Positions 25,258-34,221 of a stretch of DNA of 64,000 nt are shown in pieces. The notes beneath the pieces are model-generated. The model was not told the origin of the DNA and did not search any database. It saw only the letters and a program-made list of their open reading frames with translations. Source of the DNA: Candidatus Chryseobacterium colombiense. Lineage in GTDB: Bacteria; Bacteroidota; Bacteroidia; Flavobacteriales; Weeksellaceae. Position 1 is the stretch's first letter, and every line of letters starts with the position of its first letter. The position numbers and the translations under genes were made by a program. The stretch is from NCBI GenBank assembly GCA_029203185.1, contig CP119310.1, forward strand, positions 4,098,001-4,162,000, in the 5' to 3' direction.

Positions 25258-27285
25258 ATGAAAAAATTAACGCTTTCTTTGGCTTTATTAGCAGGGATTG
25301 CTTCACAAACAGTGAACGCTCAGGCTACAGACAAAGGCTTAGACCTTAGCTTGATGGATAAATCAGTTCGTCCACAAGATGATTTTTATAATTATGTGAG
25401 CGGAACTTGGATGAAAACTGCAAAAATCCCTTCCGATAAACCAACTTGGGGAAGTTTCAACAAATTGGCTGATGATACAGACAATAACTCGATGACGATC
25501 CTGAACTCTCTTCTGAAAGATAAATTTGCTGACGGAAGCGAAGGGAAAAAAATCCAGGATTTGTATGCTACTTATATGAATATGCAGAAGAGAAATGCTG
25601 ACGGAATTAAACCTATTCAGGAAAACATCAAGAAAATTGATGCCATTAAAAACCTAAATGACCTTCAGAATTATCTTATTTCTGTAACAAAAGAAGGAGA
25701 AAACACACTTTACGGATGGGGAGTTGATGCAGATTTGAAAGACTCCAAAATGAACGCTGTTTATTTGGGGAATCCTTCTCTTGGTTTAGGAAGAGACTAC
25801 TATCAGAAAGTAAACGAGAAAAATACGGAAGCTCTTGCTGAGTACACAAAATATGTAGCTTCAATGCTAAAAGAATTGGGGTACAAAAATGCTGATGCAG
25901 CTGCAAAAGGAATTGTAGATTACGAAAAAAACCTTGCAAAAACGTATCTTACGAACGAGCAGAGCCGTGATAATACCCTTCAGTACAACCCAAGAACAAT
26001 GGCTGAACTTAAGACATTGGTGAAAGGAGTTGATCTTCCTGCCTATCTTCAAAAAGTTGGAGTAAACACAGATAAAGTAATTATCGGGGAAATCGGTTTC
26101 TATAAAGACTTCGATAAATTGATCAATGCTCAAAACCTTCCTGTTATTAAAGACTATCTTAAATTCCACATGATTCACGGAAGTGCTTCTTACCTAAGTG
26201 AAAAATTAGGTGATATGAAATTTGCTTTCTATGGTAAATATTTAAGAGGTCAACAAGAACAGAGAGCTTTAAATAAGAGAGGGTATGAATTAATCAACGG
26301 AACATTAGGAGAAGCTTTCGGAAAACTTTACGTTGAAAAATATTTCCCTGCTGAAGCAAAAGCTCAGATGGTTGAGTTAATTGATTACCTGAAGAAAAGC
26401 TTTGCAGTTCACATCAATGGTTTAACATGGATGTCTTCAACGACGAAGCAAAAAGCAATGGAAAAACTGAATAAGTTTACCGTAAAAGTTGCGTATCCTG
26501 ACAAATGGAAAGATTACTCTAAATTGAATATTGTTTCTGAAGCTAAAGGAGGAACTTTATACAGCAATCTTCAGAATATTGGTGAATGGCAGTATAATAA
26601 AGACTTAGCAAAAATCGGAAAACCGGTTGATAAAACAGAGTGGGGAATGACTCCGCAAACGGTAAATGCTTACTATAACCCGGTTAACAACGAAATCGTA
26701 TTCCCTGCTGCAATCCTTCAGCCGCCTTTCTTCAATCCTAAAGCAGATGCTGCTGTTAATTTCGGAGGAATCGGTGCAGTTATCGGTCACGAAATGAGCC
26801 ACGGATTTGATGATTCAGGAGCACAGTTCGATGCAGACGGAAACTTGGTAGACTGGTGGACTCCGGAAGACAAAGCCAACTTCGAAAAAGCGACTAAAGC
26901 TCTTGCTGCTCAATATGACAAATATGAGCCTGTAAAAGGAACTTTCGTAAACGGAACATTTACAAACGGTGAAAATATCGCTGATTTAGGTGGAGTAAAC
27001 ATCGCCTACGATGCCCTTCAGATGTATTTGAAAGATAAAGGTAATCCTGGAATGATCAGTGGTTATACACAGGATCAGAGATTCTTCCTGAGTTGGGCAA
27101 CCGTTTGGAGAACATTATCAAGTGAGAAATACATGGTAAATCAGGTAAAAACAGATCCGCACTCTCCTGGATATTTCAGAAGTTTCGGACCTATCATCAA
27201 TGTTGATGCATTCTACAAAGCATTCGACGTGAAGCAGGGAGACAAACTATACAAAGCTCCTGCAGACAGAATTAAAATCTGGTAA
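25258..27285 (+). CDS. M13-family metallopeptidase (neprilysin-like), paralog 1
   Basis: 675 residues with a signal peptide (LTLSLALLAGIASQTVNAQ). The propeptide-like N-domain carries LSLMDKSVRPQDDFYNYVSGTW. The catalytic zinc site is HEMSH (His511, Glu512, His515), third ligand Glu572 in ENIADLGG with Asp576, and NAYYNP (substrate contact) upstream. It is a secreted zinc endopeptidase that cuts peptides under about 40 residues. The next gene is a close paralog, evidently a tandem duplication. Confidence 0.95.
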   Translation: MKKLTLSLALLAGIASQTVNAQATDKGLDLSLMDKSVRPQDDFYNYVSGTWMKTAKIPSDKPTWGSFNKLADDTDNNSMTILNSLLKDKFADGSEGKKIQDLYATYMNMQKRNADGIKPIQENIKKIDAIKNLNDLQNYLISVTKEGENTLYGWGVDADLKDSKMNAVYLGNPSLGLGRDYYQKVNEKNTEALAEYTKYVASMLKELGYKNADAAAKGIVDYEKNLAKTYLTNEQSRDNTLQYNPRTMAELKTLVKGVDLPAYLQKVGVNTDKVIIGEIGFYKDFDKLINAQNLPVIKDYLKFHMIHGSASYLSEKLGDMKFAFYGKYLRGQQEQRALNKRGYELINGTLGEAFGKLYVEKYFPAEAKAQMVELIDYLKKSFAVHINGLTWMSSTTKQKAMEKLNKFTVKVAYPDKWKDYSKLNIVSEAKGGTLYSNLQNIGEWQYNKDLAKIGKPVDKTEWGMTPQTVNAYYNPVNNEIVFPAAILQPPFFNPKADAAVNFGGIGAVIGHEMSHGFDDSGAQFDADGNLVDWWTPEDKANFEKATKALAAQYDKYEPVKGTFVNGTFTNGENIADLGGVNIAYDALQMYLKDKGNPGMISGYTQDQRFFLSWATVWRTLSSEKYMVNQVKTDPHSPGYFRSFGPIINVDAFYKAFDVKQGDKLYKAPADRIKIW

Positions 27286-27303
27286 TTGTTACAAAACTAT
27301 AGC

Positions 27304-27331
27304 AAAACCGTTCAGAAATGAGCGGTTTTTT
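27304..27331 (+). terminator. Terminator after M13 paralog 1
   Basis: Stem AAAACCGTTC / GAGCGGTTTT with one G-T pair and a following T run. Confidence 0.7.
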
Positions 27332-27347
27332 GTTTTAATAATTAAAT

Positions 27348-27446
27348 AGATGCTTCGACAAGCTCAGCATGACACCGCTAAAAATGCATTGTTAAAAATA
27401 TATAGATTAGTATTAGAAATGTCATGCTGAGCTTGTCGAAGTATCT
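27348..27446. repeat. Interspersed palindromic element, second type (copy A)
   Basis: Two 27-base arms (left AGATGCTTCGACAAGCTCAG..., right its complement, with one mismatch) around a 45-base AT-rich centre. The arms contain GCTGAGCTTGTCGAAG, a widespread Bacteroidota palindromic element. A relative is at 32277-32382. Confidence 0.7.
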
Positions 27447-27533
27447 AACTCATGACTCATAATTTATAACTTTTAGCTATCCATCAAAATTCGTATATTT
27501 GATAAGTTTGTGTACAATCAAAAATTATCTTTA

Positions 27534-29633
27534 ATGAAAAAGCTAAATATTGGAATACTTGCCTTTTCGGGTTTGGTATTTTTAAATTCGTGTGGAACGA
27601 CAAAGACTGCTGAAACTCAAAAACCAGAAACAATGAAAGACGTTGTTGTAGAACAGGTGAAAAAAGAGGAAGTAAAAGAAGAAGGACTCAATTTATCTTA
27701 TATGGATAAAACGGTGCGTCCGCAGGATGATTTTTTTAGCTATGTGAACGGAAATTGGGTGAAAACGACTCAGATTCCTTCAGATAAAGCGAGTTGGGGT
27801 TCTTTCAATGCGTTGAGAGAAAATGTAGATGATGCTTCTTTGGATATTTTAAACAAAATTTTATCCGAATCCTATCCTGCAGGCTCCGAAGGCCAGAAAA
27901 TCCAGAATCTGTATGCTTCTTTTATGGATACAAGTAAAAGAAATGCAGAAGGATTAGCTCCTATTAAAGGAGATTTGGCAAAAATTGACGCCATCAAAAA
28001 CCTTAATGATCTTCAGAAATATCTGCTAGAAGCAACAAAATTAGGAGATAATTCTTTCTACGGATGGAGAGTTGGTGCAGATATGAAGAATTCTAATATG
28101 AATGCAGTTTATCTTGGCGGTCCGGATCTAGGTTTGGGAAGAGATTACTATCAGAAAGTAAACGAAGCCAACACAAAAACCTTGGCAGAGTACCAGTCTT
28201 ATGTTGGGAAATTATTCGGAGTTTTGGGATATAAAAATTCTGAATCAGCTGCGAAAAATGTCGTTGATTTTGAAAAACAATTAGCTAATTATTTACTGAC
28301 ACTTGAGCAGAACAGAGATGCCAATTTAAGATACAATCCAAAAAATGTATCAGAATTACCTGCTTTGGTAAAAAATGTAAACCTTCCTAAATACTTAAAA
28401 GAAGCCGGTGTAAATACAGACAGAGTAATCATTGGTGAATTGAAGTATTATCAAAATATGGATTCGTTCCTGACGCAAAAGAATCTTCCGTTGTTAAAAG
28501 ATTATCTCAAATACCACTTAATAAATGGTAACGCGAGTAATCTGGATGAAAACTTGGAACAAATCAGATTCGATTTCTACTCTAAATATCTTCAGGGACA
28601 GAAAGAACAGCGCCCGATGAACAAAAGAGGTCTTTCTCTGGTAAACAGTGTTCTGGGTGAAGCCTTCGGAAAATTATATGTTGAAAAATATTTTACACCT
28701 GAAGCAAAAGCTCAGATGGAAACATATATCGACTATATTTTGAAGTCGTTCAAGCAGCATATCAATGATATGGATTGGATGTCTCCGGAAACAAAAGTAA
28801 AGGCTCAGGAAAAACTGTCAAAATTCACTGTGAAAATTGCTTATCCGGATAAATGGAAAGACTATACCCAGTTGAAGGTGGAATCTCCAAAAACGGGGGC
28901 AACTTTATATTCCAATCTTCAGAATGTTTCCGCTTGGCAATATCAGAGAAATCTGGACAAAGTAGGAAAACCGGTTGACAAAACAGAATGGGGAATGACG
29001 CCGCAAACTGTAAATGCATACTATAGCGGATCTAATAACGAAATCGTTTTCCCTGCAGCCATCCTGCAGCCGCCTTTCTACAATCCTAAAGCAGATGCAG
29101 CCGTTAATTTTGGTGGAATTGGTGCAGTTATCGGTCACGAAATTTCTCACGGATTTGACGACAGTGGTTCAAGATTCGATGGAGATGGTAACTTAAATAA
29201 CTGGTGGACGGATGCAGACCGTAAAAACTTTGACGCCAAAGTAGGGCAGTTGGCAGCACAGTACAGCAGCTACGAACCGGTAAAAGGAAGCTTTGTGAAC
29301 GGGAAATTTACAAGTGGAGAAAATATCGGAGACTTGGGAGGTGTTGCCGTTGCGTATGATGCATTGCAAATGTATCTTAAAGATAAGGGAAATCCTGGAT
29401 TAATCAGCGGTTTCACTCAGGATCAGAGATTTTTCATGAGCTGGGCAACAGTTTGGAGAACAAAGGCAACAGACCAGTACATGGTGAACCAGGTAAAAAC
29501 AGATCCACACTCGCCGGGAGTTTTCAGGGCATTTGGTCCACTGGTAAATCAGGATGCATTTATTAAAGCATTTGATATAAAACCGGGAGATAAAATGTAT
29601 AAAGCTCCTCAGGACAGAATAAAAATTTGGTAA
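27534..29633 (+). CDS. M13-family metallopeptidase lipoprotein, paralog 2
   Basis: 699 residues from the ATG at 27534; the earlier in-frame GTG at 27510 adds nothing signal-like. It has a lipobox (LVFLNSC, Cys at about 20) and a charged linker before the M13 fold, so unlike paralog 1 it is membrane-anchored. The zinc site is HEISH (His535, Glu536, His539) with ENIGDLGG later. Most of the length aligns with paralog 1 at high identity (for example the shared HEMSH/HEISH region and C-terminal DRIKIW). The 5' end is the new part. Confidence 0.93.
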   Translation: MKKLNIGILAFSGLVFLNSCGTTKTAETQKPETMKDVVVEQVKKEEVKEEGLNLSYMDKTVRPQDDFFSYVNGNWVKTTQIPSDKASWGSFNALRENVDDASLDILNKILSESYPAGSEGQKIQNLYASFMDTSKRNAEGLAPIKGDLAKIDAIKNLNDLQKYLLEATKLGDNSFYGWRVGADMKNSNMNAVYLGGPDLGLGRDYYQKVNEANTKTLAEYQSYVGKLFGVLGYKNSESAAKNVVDFEKQLANYLLTLEQNRDANLRYNPKNVSELPALVKNVNLPKYLKEAGVNTDRVIIGELKYYQNMDSFLTQKNLPLLKDYLKYHLINGNASNLDENLEQIRFDFYSKYLQGQKEQRPMNKRGLSLVNSVLGEAFGKLYVEKYFTPEAKAQMETYIDYILKSFKQHINDMDWMSPETKVKAQEKLSKFTVKIAYPDKWKDYTQLKVESPKTGATLYSNLQNVSAWQYQRNLDKVGKPVDKTEWGMTPQTVNAYYSGSNNEIVFPAAILQPPFYNPKADAAVNFGGIGAVIGHEISHGFDDSGSRFDGDGNLNNWWTDADRKNFDAKVGQLAAQYSSYEPVKGSFVNGKFTSGENIGDLGGVAVAYDALQMYLKDKGNPGLISGFTQDQRFFMSWATVWRTKATDQYMVNQVKTDPHSPGVFRAFGPLVNQDAFIKAFDIKPGDKMYKAPQDRIKIW

Positions 29634-29657
29634 CATAGCCAAGAAATTGTTAGAAAG

Positions 29658-29686
29658 AAAAACGCATCAGAAATGATGCGTTTTTT
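29658..29686 (+). terminator. Terminator after M13 paralog 2
   Basis: Stem AAAAACGCATC / GATGCGTTTTT followed by TTTG; loop about six bases. Confidence 0.8.
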
Positions 29687-29891
29687 GTTTATTTTTCATA
29701 GTTTAGTGATTTTGTAAAGTGGTAATAATAAGATACTTATTTGTAGGCGATATTAAATATTTCAATAAAAAATCTTAACAAAATTTTGTATGTTACAGTT
29801 TTTTTTTAAATTTAAACATTGGATTGGACATTTGTTTGATTCAGACAAAACCAATTCACACCAAAACAAAAAATCTCAAAATATTAATAAT

Positions 29892-30338
29892 ATGGCAATG
29901 TTTAATTATGGTGTTGGCGGCAACGAGGTAAAAGTAGACGCTAATGAAGCTATTCAGGAAATACAAGAAAATAAGTCTCTGATAGTAAGCCAACTTACAA
30001 CAGAAGAATCTTATACCCCTGAAATTGTAACAGGATTAAAAACAGTGGAAGACGTCTTCAAACATTTCCAACCTTCTGTGAATGTACAGCATGAAACGGA
30101 AGAAGGTAATGTAGTGGAAGAGGAATTCCGTTTTCAAAATCTTGCGGATTTCACTCCCAAAAATCTTATTCAGAAATCAGATTATTTGCAGCAGCTAAGT
30201 ATGGAGCAGGAGCAATATAATAAAATTGTTCGTCAGCTAAAGACGAATAAGATTCTGCGTAATATGTTGGAAAATGAGCAGACAAGAGCTGCTTTTGTGG
30301 AAGTGTTAAAAGAGGTGGCACAAGAACTTGAAAAATAA
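29892..30338 (+). CDS. tssB: Type VI secretion sheath small subunit, T6SS-iii type (TssB-like)
   Basis: 148 residues from the ATG at 29892 (MAMFNYGVGGNEVKVDANEA); an in-frame ATG at 29790 would add 34 polar residues. The pattern of the Bacteroidota TssB is visible: an N-terminal GGNEVKVDANEAIQEIQENKS, a central FRFQNLADFTPKNL and a helical tail QLKTNKILRNMLENEQTR. With TssC it forms the contractile sheath of the T6SS. TssC follows after 23 bases, so the two are co-transcribed; no other T6SS gene lies in the window. Confidence 0.82.
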   Translation: MAMFNYGVGGNEVKVDANEAIQEIQENKSLIVSQLTTEESYTPEIVTGLKTVEDVFKHFQPSVNVQHETEEGNVVEEEFRFQNLADFTPKNLIQKSDYLQQLSMEQEQYNKIVRQLKTNKILRNMLENEQTRAAFVEVLKEVAQELEK

Positions 30339-30361
30339 TTTTAAAGACGTTACATTACATC

Positions 30362-31723
30362 ATGGATAGTAAATTACAGGCAGCTGAAAGCCAACAACAA
30401 GGACAACAGCAACACGCAGGACAGCCGAAAGGAAATCCTCTTGCCGAACTGAATAAAATAGGAGGTTTCGGTTTTGTTGAATCTGTTGTGGATGGCATTG
30501 CCAATATGAACCCTACAAGAAAAGCTAGGAAAGAAATCTTCCTTAATGATAGCAATAAAGGAGAAGAAAGAAAAGAACTTCTGCAAAAGATCAATCTCTG
30601 GATCAATCTTTTAGAAGGCAATGAATCTGCTGATAAAATGGCAGAAACCTGCAAAAACAAAGCACAGCAGGCAGATCAGAATTTAAAGACCAATCTGAAA
30701 AATACATTGGATGCTGTTCGCTTATTAGAAACGAATTACAGAACCGTAGCTCAATTTTACAAAAATACAGAACTTGATAAAGTAGACAATGTAAGTATTG
30801 TAAATGCAAGCTTAGACCAGGTTTCGGATTTGGATAATCCTTTATTTATAGATGCTATTGCTGAAGAATTCAAGAATTATTACGACCGTTTAGATCTAAG
30901 AGATAATTACTCAATTTTGGCGATTCCTGGTTACTTAGGATCCAATAAAGTGATCGAAAAATGGGCGAAAATCTGTAATGAAAACAAAGTAATGATGGTT
31001 ACGGATTTTGCAAACCTTGATAAACCGGACGATGTGGTAGACTTATTCCATTCGGCAAACCTTACAGGAGGAGAATTGCACAGGAGTAACGTGATTATGA
31101 CGTGTAACTGGCTTGTTGGTCGAGGAAAAGCAGAAGAAGTAGGAGAAGAGGAAAATGTAGAACTTCCGCCTTCCACTTCATTAGCTGGAAAAATACATAA
31201 AACTTTGATGTCGCAGGTTGCAGCAGGTAAAAAACATGGGAACATTAATGAAGTGGATGCTGTAAAATTCGAACTGAAGAAAAGCGAAATTTCCCAGCTG
31301 GAAAAAATGGGATTGGTTCCTATGGTGAATGAATACGGGAAGATCATGGCTTTCTCGGCAAAAACATTATTTACAGGAGATAATATAGGGCTTCAGACCT
31401 ATTCGGTAGTTCGTGTATTTGATTATGTAACCAAAGTTTTGCTGGATTTCCTAAACAGAAGAGCTTTTGAAAACTGGAATGCAAGAAATGAAGACGATCT
31501 GAGAAGACAGATTGTAACCTTCCTTGATGGTATCAAAGGACCGGATAAGCTGATTGAGAAATTTAAGATTGTTCGTTTCGAACAGGATAAAGTAAACAAA
31601 GACAGAGTTTGGTTAGATATTCGTTTGACACCTTATTTCCCTACAAAAAGTTTCGTTATTAAACTAGACGGACACAAAGGAGATGATGGAAACGAATGGG
31701 ATGCTGAATATTCACAAGAATAA
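30362..31723 (+). CDS. tssC: Type VI secretion sheath large subunit, T6SS-iii type (TssC-like)
   Basis: 453 residues with a Gln-rich start (QQQGQQQHAGQ). It has the central VRLLETNYRTVAQFYKNTELD landmark (shortened), a mid domain with ILAIPGYLGSN and a C-terminal ARNEDDLRRQIVTFLDGIKG and RVWLDIRLTPYFP. These fit the T6SS-iii TssC family (DUF5458). The sheath assembles with TssB around a tube and contracts to drive effector delivery. Operon with tssB. Confidence 0.85.
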   Translation: MDSKLQAAESQQQGQQQHAGQPKGNPLAELNKIGGFGFVESVVDGIANMNPTRKARKEIFLNDSNKGEERKELLQKINLWINLLEGNESADKMAETCKNKAQQADQNLKTNLKNTLDAVRLLETNYRTVAQFYKNTELDKVDNVSIVNASLDQVSDLDNPLFIDAIAEEFKNYYDRLDLRDNYSILAIPGYLGSNKVIEKWAKICNENKVMMVTDFANLDKPDDVVDLFHSANLTGGELHRSNVIMTCNWLVGRGKAEEVGEEENVELPPSTSLAGKIHKTLMSQVAAGKKHGNINEVDAVKFELKKSEISQLEKMGLVPMVNEYGKIMAFSAKTLFTGDNIGLQTYSVVRVFDYVTKVLLDFLNRRAFENWNARNEDDLRRQIVTFLDGIKGPDKLIEKFKIVRFEQDKVNKDRVWLDIRLTPYFPTKSFVIKLDGHKGDDGNEWDAEYSQE

Positions 31724-31753
31724 ACAACAACACTTCTTAATAAATAATTAATG

Positions 31754-31784
31754 AAAAACCGATGCTGTTCAAACATCGGTTTTT
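31754..31784 (+). terminator. Terminator after tssC
   Basis: Stem AAAAACCGATG / CATCGGTTTTT, nine-base loop. Confidence 0.8.
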
Positions 31785-31814
31785 CTATACCAATCACCAA
31801 AAGCAAAAATAAAT

Positions 31815-32258
31815 ATGAAAGTGAAAATGATGATCTTTCTATCCCTGTTTTTCATAATAAGCTGCGAAGAAAAACGACCTCAAATAGAACATAAAATTGA
31901 TCTTTTTGCAGACGAAAGGCAGGAAGGTAAAGCTTATGTAATGAATGCGGACGAATGTTTCAGTGCAAGTGAAGTTGTGATTTCAACTTCAAAAATACAG
32001 CTTACAGATAGTTCTTCCGGTCGTGGAAAGGCGGTTTTTATTTATAAGGTCGATTCAGGAAATGTAATAAAAACGACTAAAGACTCGGTAATTAGCTTTC
32101 CTTTGCAGTTTCTGGCGAATCAGAAGTTAAAATTAAAAAAAGACTCTTCCGTATATGTTTATCTTAAAAAACTTGAAGGTTTTCGCTTTATTGCAGAAGA
32201 AAAACATCTTAAATATCAGTGGGTGAAAGGAGCTTCCGTTTTTGAAGTGAAAAAATAA
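31815..32258 (+). CDS. Small lipoprotein, unknown function
   Basis: 147 residues. The signal MIFLSLFFIISC ends in a lipobox with Cys17. The mature part has a single Cys (DECFSASEVVIS) and a beta-rich pattern without a family I recognise. It lies between tssC and mutY and has no obvious link to either; the mutY promoter overlaps its 3' end. Confidence 0.7.
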   Translation: MKVKMMIFLSLFFIISCEEKRPQIEHKIDLFADERQEGKAYVMNADECFSASEVVISTSKIQLTDSSSGRGKAVFIYKVDSGNVIKTTKDSVISFPLQFLANQKLKLKKDSSVYVYLKKLEGFRFIAEEKHLKYQWVKGASVFEVKK

Positions 32259-32268
32259 AGTATCTTTG
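32241..32268 (+). promoter_or_regulatory. Promoter of mutY
   Basis: TTTG at 32241-32244, 16 bp, TATCTTTG at 32261-32268. It overlaps the end of the preceding lipoprotein gene. The transcript would begin near 32275, just before the palindromic element. Confidence 0.5.
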
Positions 32269-32276
32269 CATTATTA

Positions 32277-32382
32277 GCAGATGCTTCGGCTTCGCTCAGC
32301 ATGACAATTCTAATACTAACTGCTTTAAGTCTGCAATCTATTTTTAGCGATGTCATGCTGAGCGAAGCCGAAGCATCTCTGC
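32277..32382. repeat. Interspersed palindromic element, second type (copy B), in the mutY 5' region
   Basis: Arms of about 30 bases (left GCAGATGCTTCGGCTTCGCT..., right its complement) around a 45-base centre. It lies between the mutY promoter and the conserved part of the MutY protein, so it is in the mRNA leader or translated into a spurious N-terminus (MLSEAEAS). Confidence 0.75.
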
Positions 32383-32417
32383 AGAAAATATTTCCTCAAA
32401 ATTTAAGTAAACAGTTT

Positions 32418-33461
32418 TTGAAAAATACAGAGACACCAGGTTTCAAACATATAGGTAACGCACTTCTTCACTGGTACAAAAACAATGCACGTGATTTGCC
32501 TTTCAGGCAGACAAAAGATCCCTATAAAATCTGGATCTGCGAGATTGTTTTTCAACAGACGAGAATTAATCAGGGACTCAATCATTACAACAATTTTATC
32601 AAAAGATTTCCGGATGTAAAGACATTGGCAGAAGCTGATGAAGATGAGGTTTTGCTACACTGGAAAGGATTGGGATATTATTCAAGAGCAATTAATATTC
32701 ATAAAGCTGCAAAGCAGATCATGACCTACTATAACGGCTCCTTTCCTTCTGAGTACGAAGAAATCCTAAAACTGAAAGGCGTTGGAAAATATACTGCAGC
32801 AGCAGTTTCAAGTATCTGTTTTAATGGGAAAATGCCTGCTGTTGATGGTAATTTTTACCGAGTTCTGAGCCGGTTTTTTGCAGACGATTTCGATATTTCC
32901 AATTCAAGAGCTTTCAGTTACTTTTCGGAATTAGCAGCTTTAATTATGCCTGAAAATGTTGGTGATTTCAATCAGGCGATGATGGATTTGGGTTCAGAAA
33001 TCTGTAAACCTAAAAATCCTCTTTGTGATGAATGTCCGCTTCATGAAAATTGTCTGGCTTTTTCTTTGCAGAAGACCTCATATTTCCCTGTTAAAACAAA
33101 AAAAGTAAAGGCAGAAGATCTTCAGCTTACTTATTATTTTGTTCACAGAAATGGTCAGTTTTTAATTCAGCAAAGAAAAGACGATTTTATTTGGAAAAAG
33201 CTGTTTGAATTTCCGCCTGTAATTTCCGATGAATTAATACCGTTTATTAAAAGCGTAAAAACAGTCAATCATAAACTGACGCACAAGAATTTAAGCATAG
33301 AAATTTTTAATGTTGAGGTAGATTCGGAGGAAGTCTGGAAAAATTTTACTGCTGAAAATGATTTCATTGTAACCGATGTTGAGGGTTCTCACGAAAGATC
33401 TTTTCCGAAACCTTTGGAGAATTATATACAAAGTTATGATACAGCGTATAAAATTCTATAA
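32418..33461 (+). CDS. mutY: A/G-specific adenine glycosylase
   Basis: About 347 residues from the TTG at 32418 (MKNTETPGFKHIGNALL); the reading frame stays open back to an ATG at 32301, but those 39 codons come from the palindromic element. It removes adenine mispaired with 8-oxoG. The catalytic Glu is in WICEIVFQQT, the helix-hairpin-helix is LKGVGKYTAAAVSS, the catalytic Asp is in PAVDGN, and the 4Fe-4S cluster has CX6CX2CX5C spacing (CKPKNPLCDECPLHENC). A C-terminal NUDIX-like 8-oxoG domain follows (about 215-340). ATGs at 32301 or 32355 remain possible. Confidence 0.9.
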   Translation: MKNTETPGFKHIGNALLHWYKNNARDLPFRQTKDPYKIWICEIVFQQTRINQGLNHYNNFIKRFPDVKTLAEADEDEVLLHWKGLGYYSRAINIHKAAKQIMTYYNGSFPSEYEEILKLKGVGKYTAAAVSSICFNGKMPAVDGNFYRVLSRFFADDFDISNSRAFSYFSELAALIMPENVGDFNQAMMDLGSEICKPKNPLCDECPLHENCLAFSLQKTSYFPVKTKKVKAEDLQLTYYFVHRNGQFLIQQRKDDFIWKKLFEFPPVISDELIPFIKSVKTVNHKLTHKNLSIEIFNVEVDSEEVWKNFTAENDFIVTDVEGSHERSFPKPLENYIQSYDTAYKIL

Positions 33462-33474
33462 TTAAACGTCTGTC

Positions 33475-33553
33475 TGTTATTCTGACGAAGCAAGAAGCTA
33501 TTTATATAATTGGAAGAGATTCTTCACTCCACTTCGTTCCGTTCAGAATGACA
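33475..33553. repeat. Interspersed palindromic element, copy 3
   Basis: Arms ATTCTGACGAAGCAAGAAGC and a partial complement ending GTTCAGAATGAC around a short AT centre, with GATTCTTCACTCC on the right side. Same type as the elements at 6543 and 19497. Confidence 0.55.
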
Positions 33554-33635
33554 AAACTCAATCTCAGTTTCAAAACGTATTGAGATGCTGAAATTTGTCT
33601 TTCAAAATCTGAAATCTAATTTGTACTTTTGCAAA

Positions 33636-34193
33636 ATGATTAAAAACATCATTTTTATTTTTATAGCCTTAGTTTTAGTGTCTTGCGGAAAAGACTCTGT
33701 TCCCAAGCCTTATGGAGAACTTCGTCTGGAATATCCTGCTCCAAAATATCAGAAATTTGAGAGCAATTGCGCATACACTTTTGAATACTCAGATTTTGCT
33801 AAAATTACAGATGCCAAAAAACCATGTTGGTATTATCTGAACTATCCTAAAATGAAGGCTAAAGTATTTATTACCTATTTTCCGATCAAAAATGATTTCG
33901 TAGATCATCTGAAAGAAGCTGAGAAAATGGTATATGAGCATACGGTGAAAGCCAGCTCAATCGATACAAAATCATTCGAATATCCTGATAAAAAAGTCTT
34001 TGGTAATTTTTATGAACTGAAAGGGCAGAGTGCTTCCAACCTGCAGTTTTATATTACAGACAGCACAAGACATTTTGTAACGGGATATCTTTACTTTAAT
34101 ACAAGACCAAAACCAGACTCATTGGCTCCGGCTGTCAACTATATCAAACAGGATATGAAGCATTTGCTGGATACCTTTGAATGGAAAAATTAA
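33636..34193 (+). CDS. gldD: Gliding motility lipoprotein GldD
   Basis: 185 residues from the ATG at 33636; upstream in-frame codons are not signal-like. A lipobox (LVLVSC) gives Cys at about 16. The GldD landmarks PKPYGELRLEYPAPKYQKF and ESNCAYTFEYS are clear. GldD is a membrane lipoprotein needed for gliding and type IX secretion in Flavobacteriia. A TACTTTTG box at 33624-33631 is a likely -7 element. Its usual partner gldE is not next to it here. mutY just upstream is a common flavobacterial neighbour. Confidence 0.9.
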   Translation: MIKNIIFIFIALVLVSCGKDSVPKPYGELRLEYPAPKYQKFESNCAYTFEYSDFAKITDAKKPCWYYLNYPKMKAKVFITYFPIKNDFVDHLKEAEKMVYEHTVKASSIDTKSFEYPDKKVFGNFYELKGQSASNLQFYITDSTRHFVTGYLYFNTRPKPDSLAPAVNYIKQDMKHLLDTFEWKN

Positions 34194-34221
34194 AATTCTT
34201 AAAATTTACATTAAAACATAT

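Noticed and set aside
30931..31347. Minus-strand open frame of 138 codons inside tssC
   Set aside because: It is an antisense shadow of the large tssC gene and has biased, Ser/Phe-rich composition.
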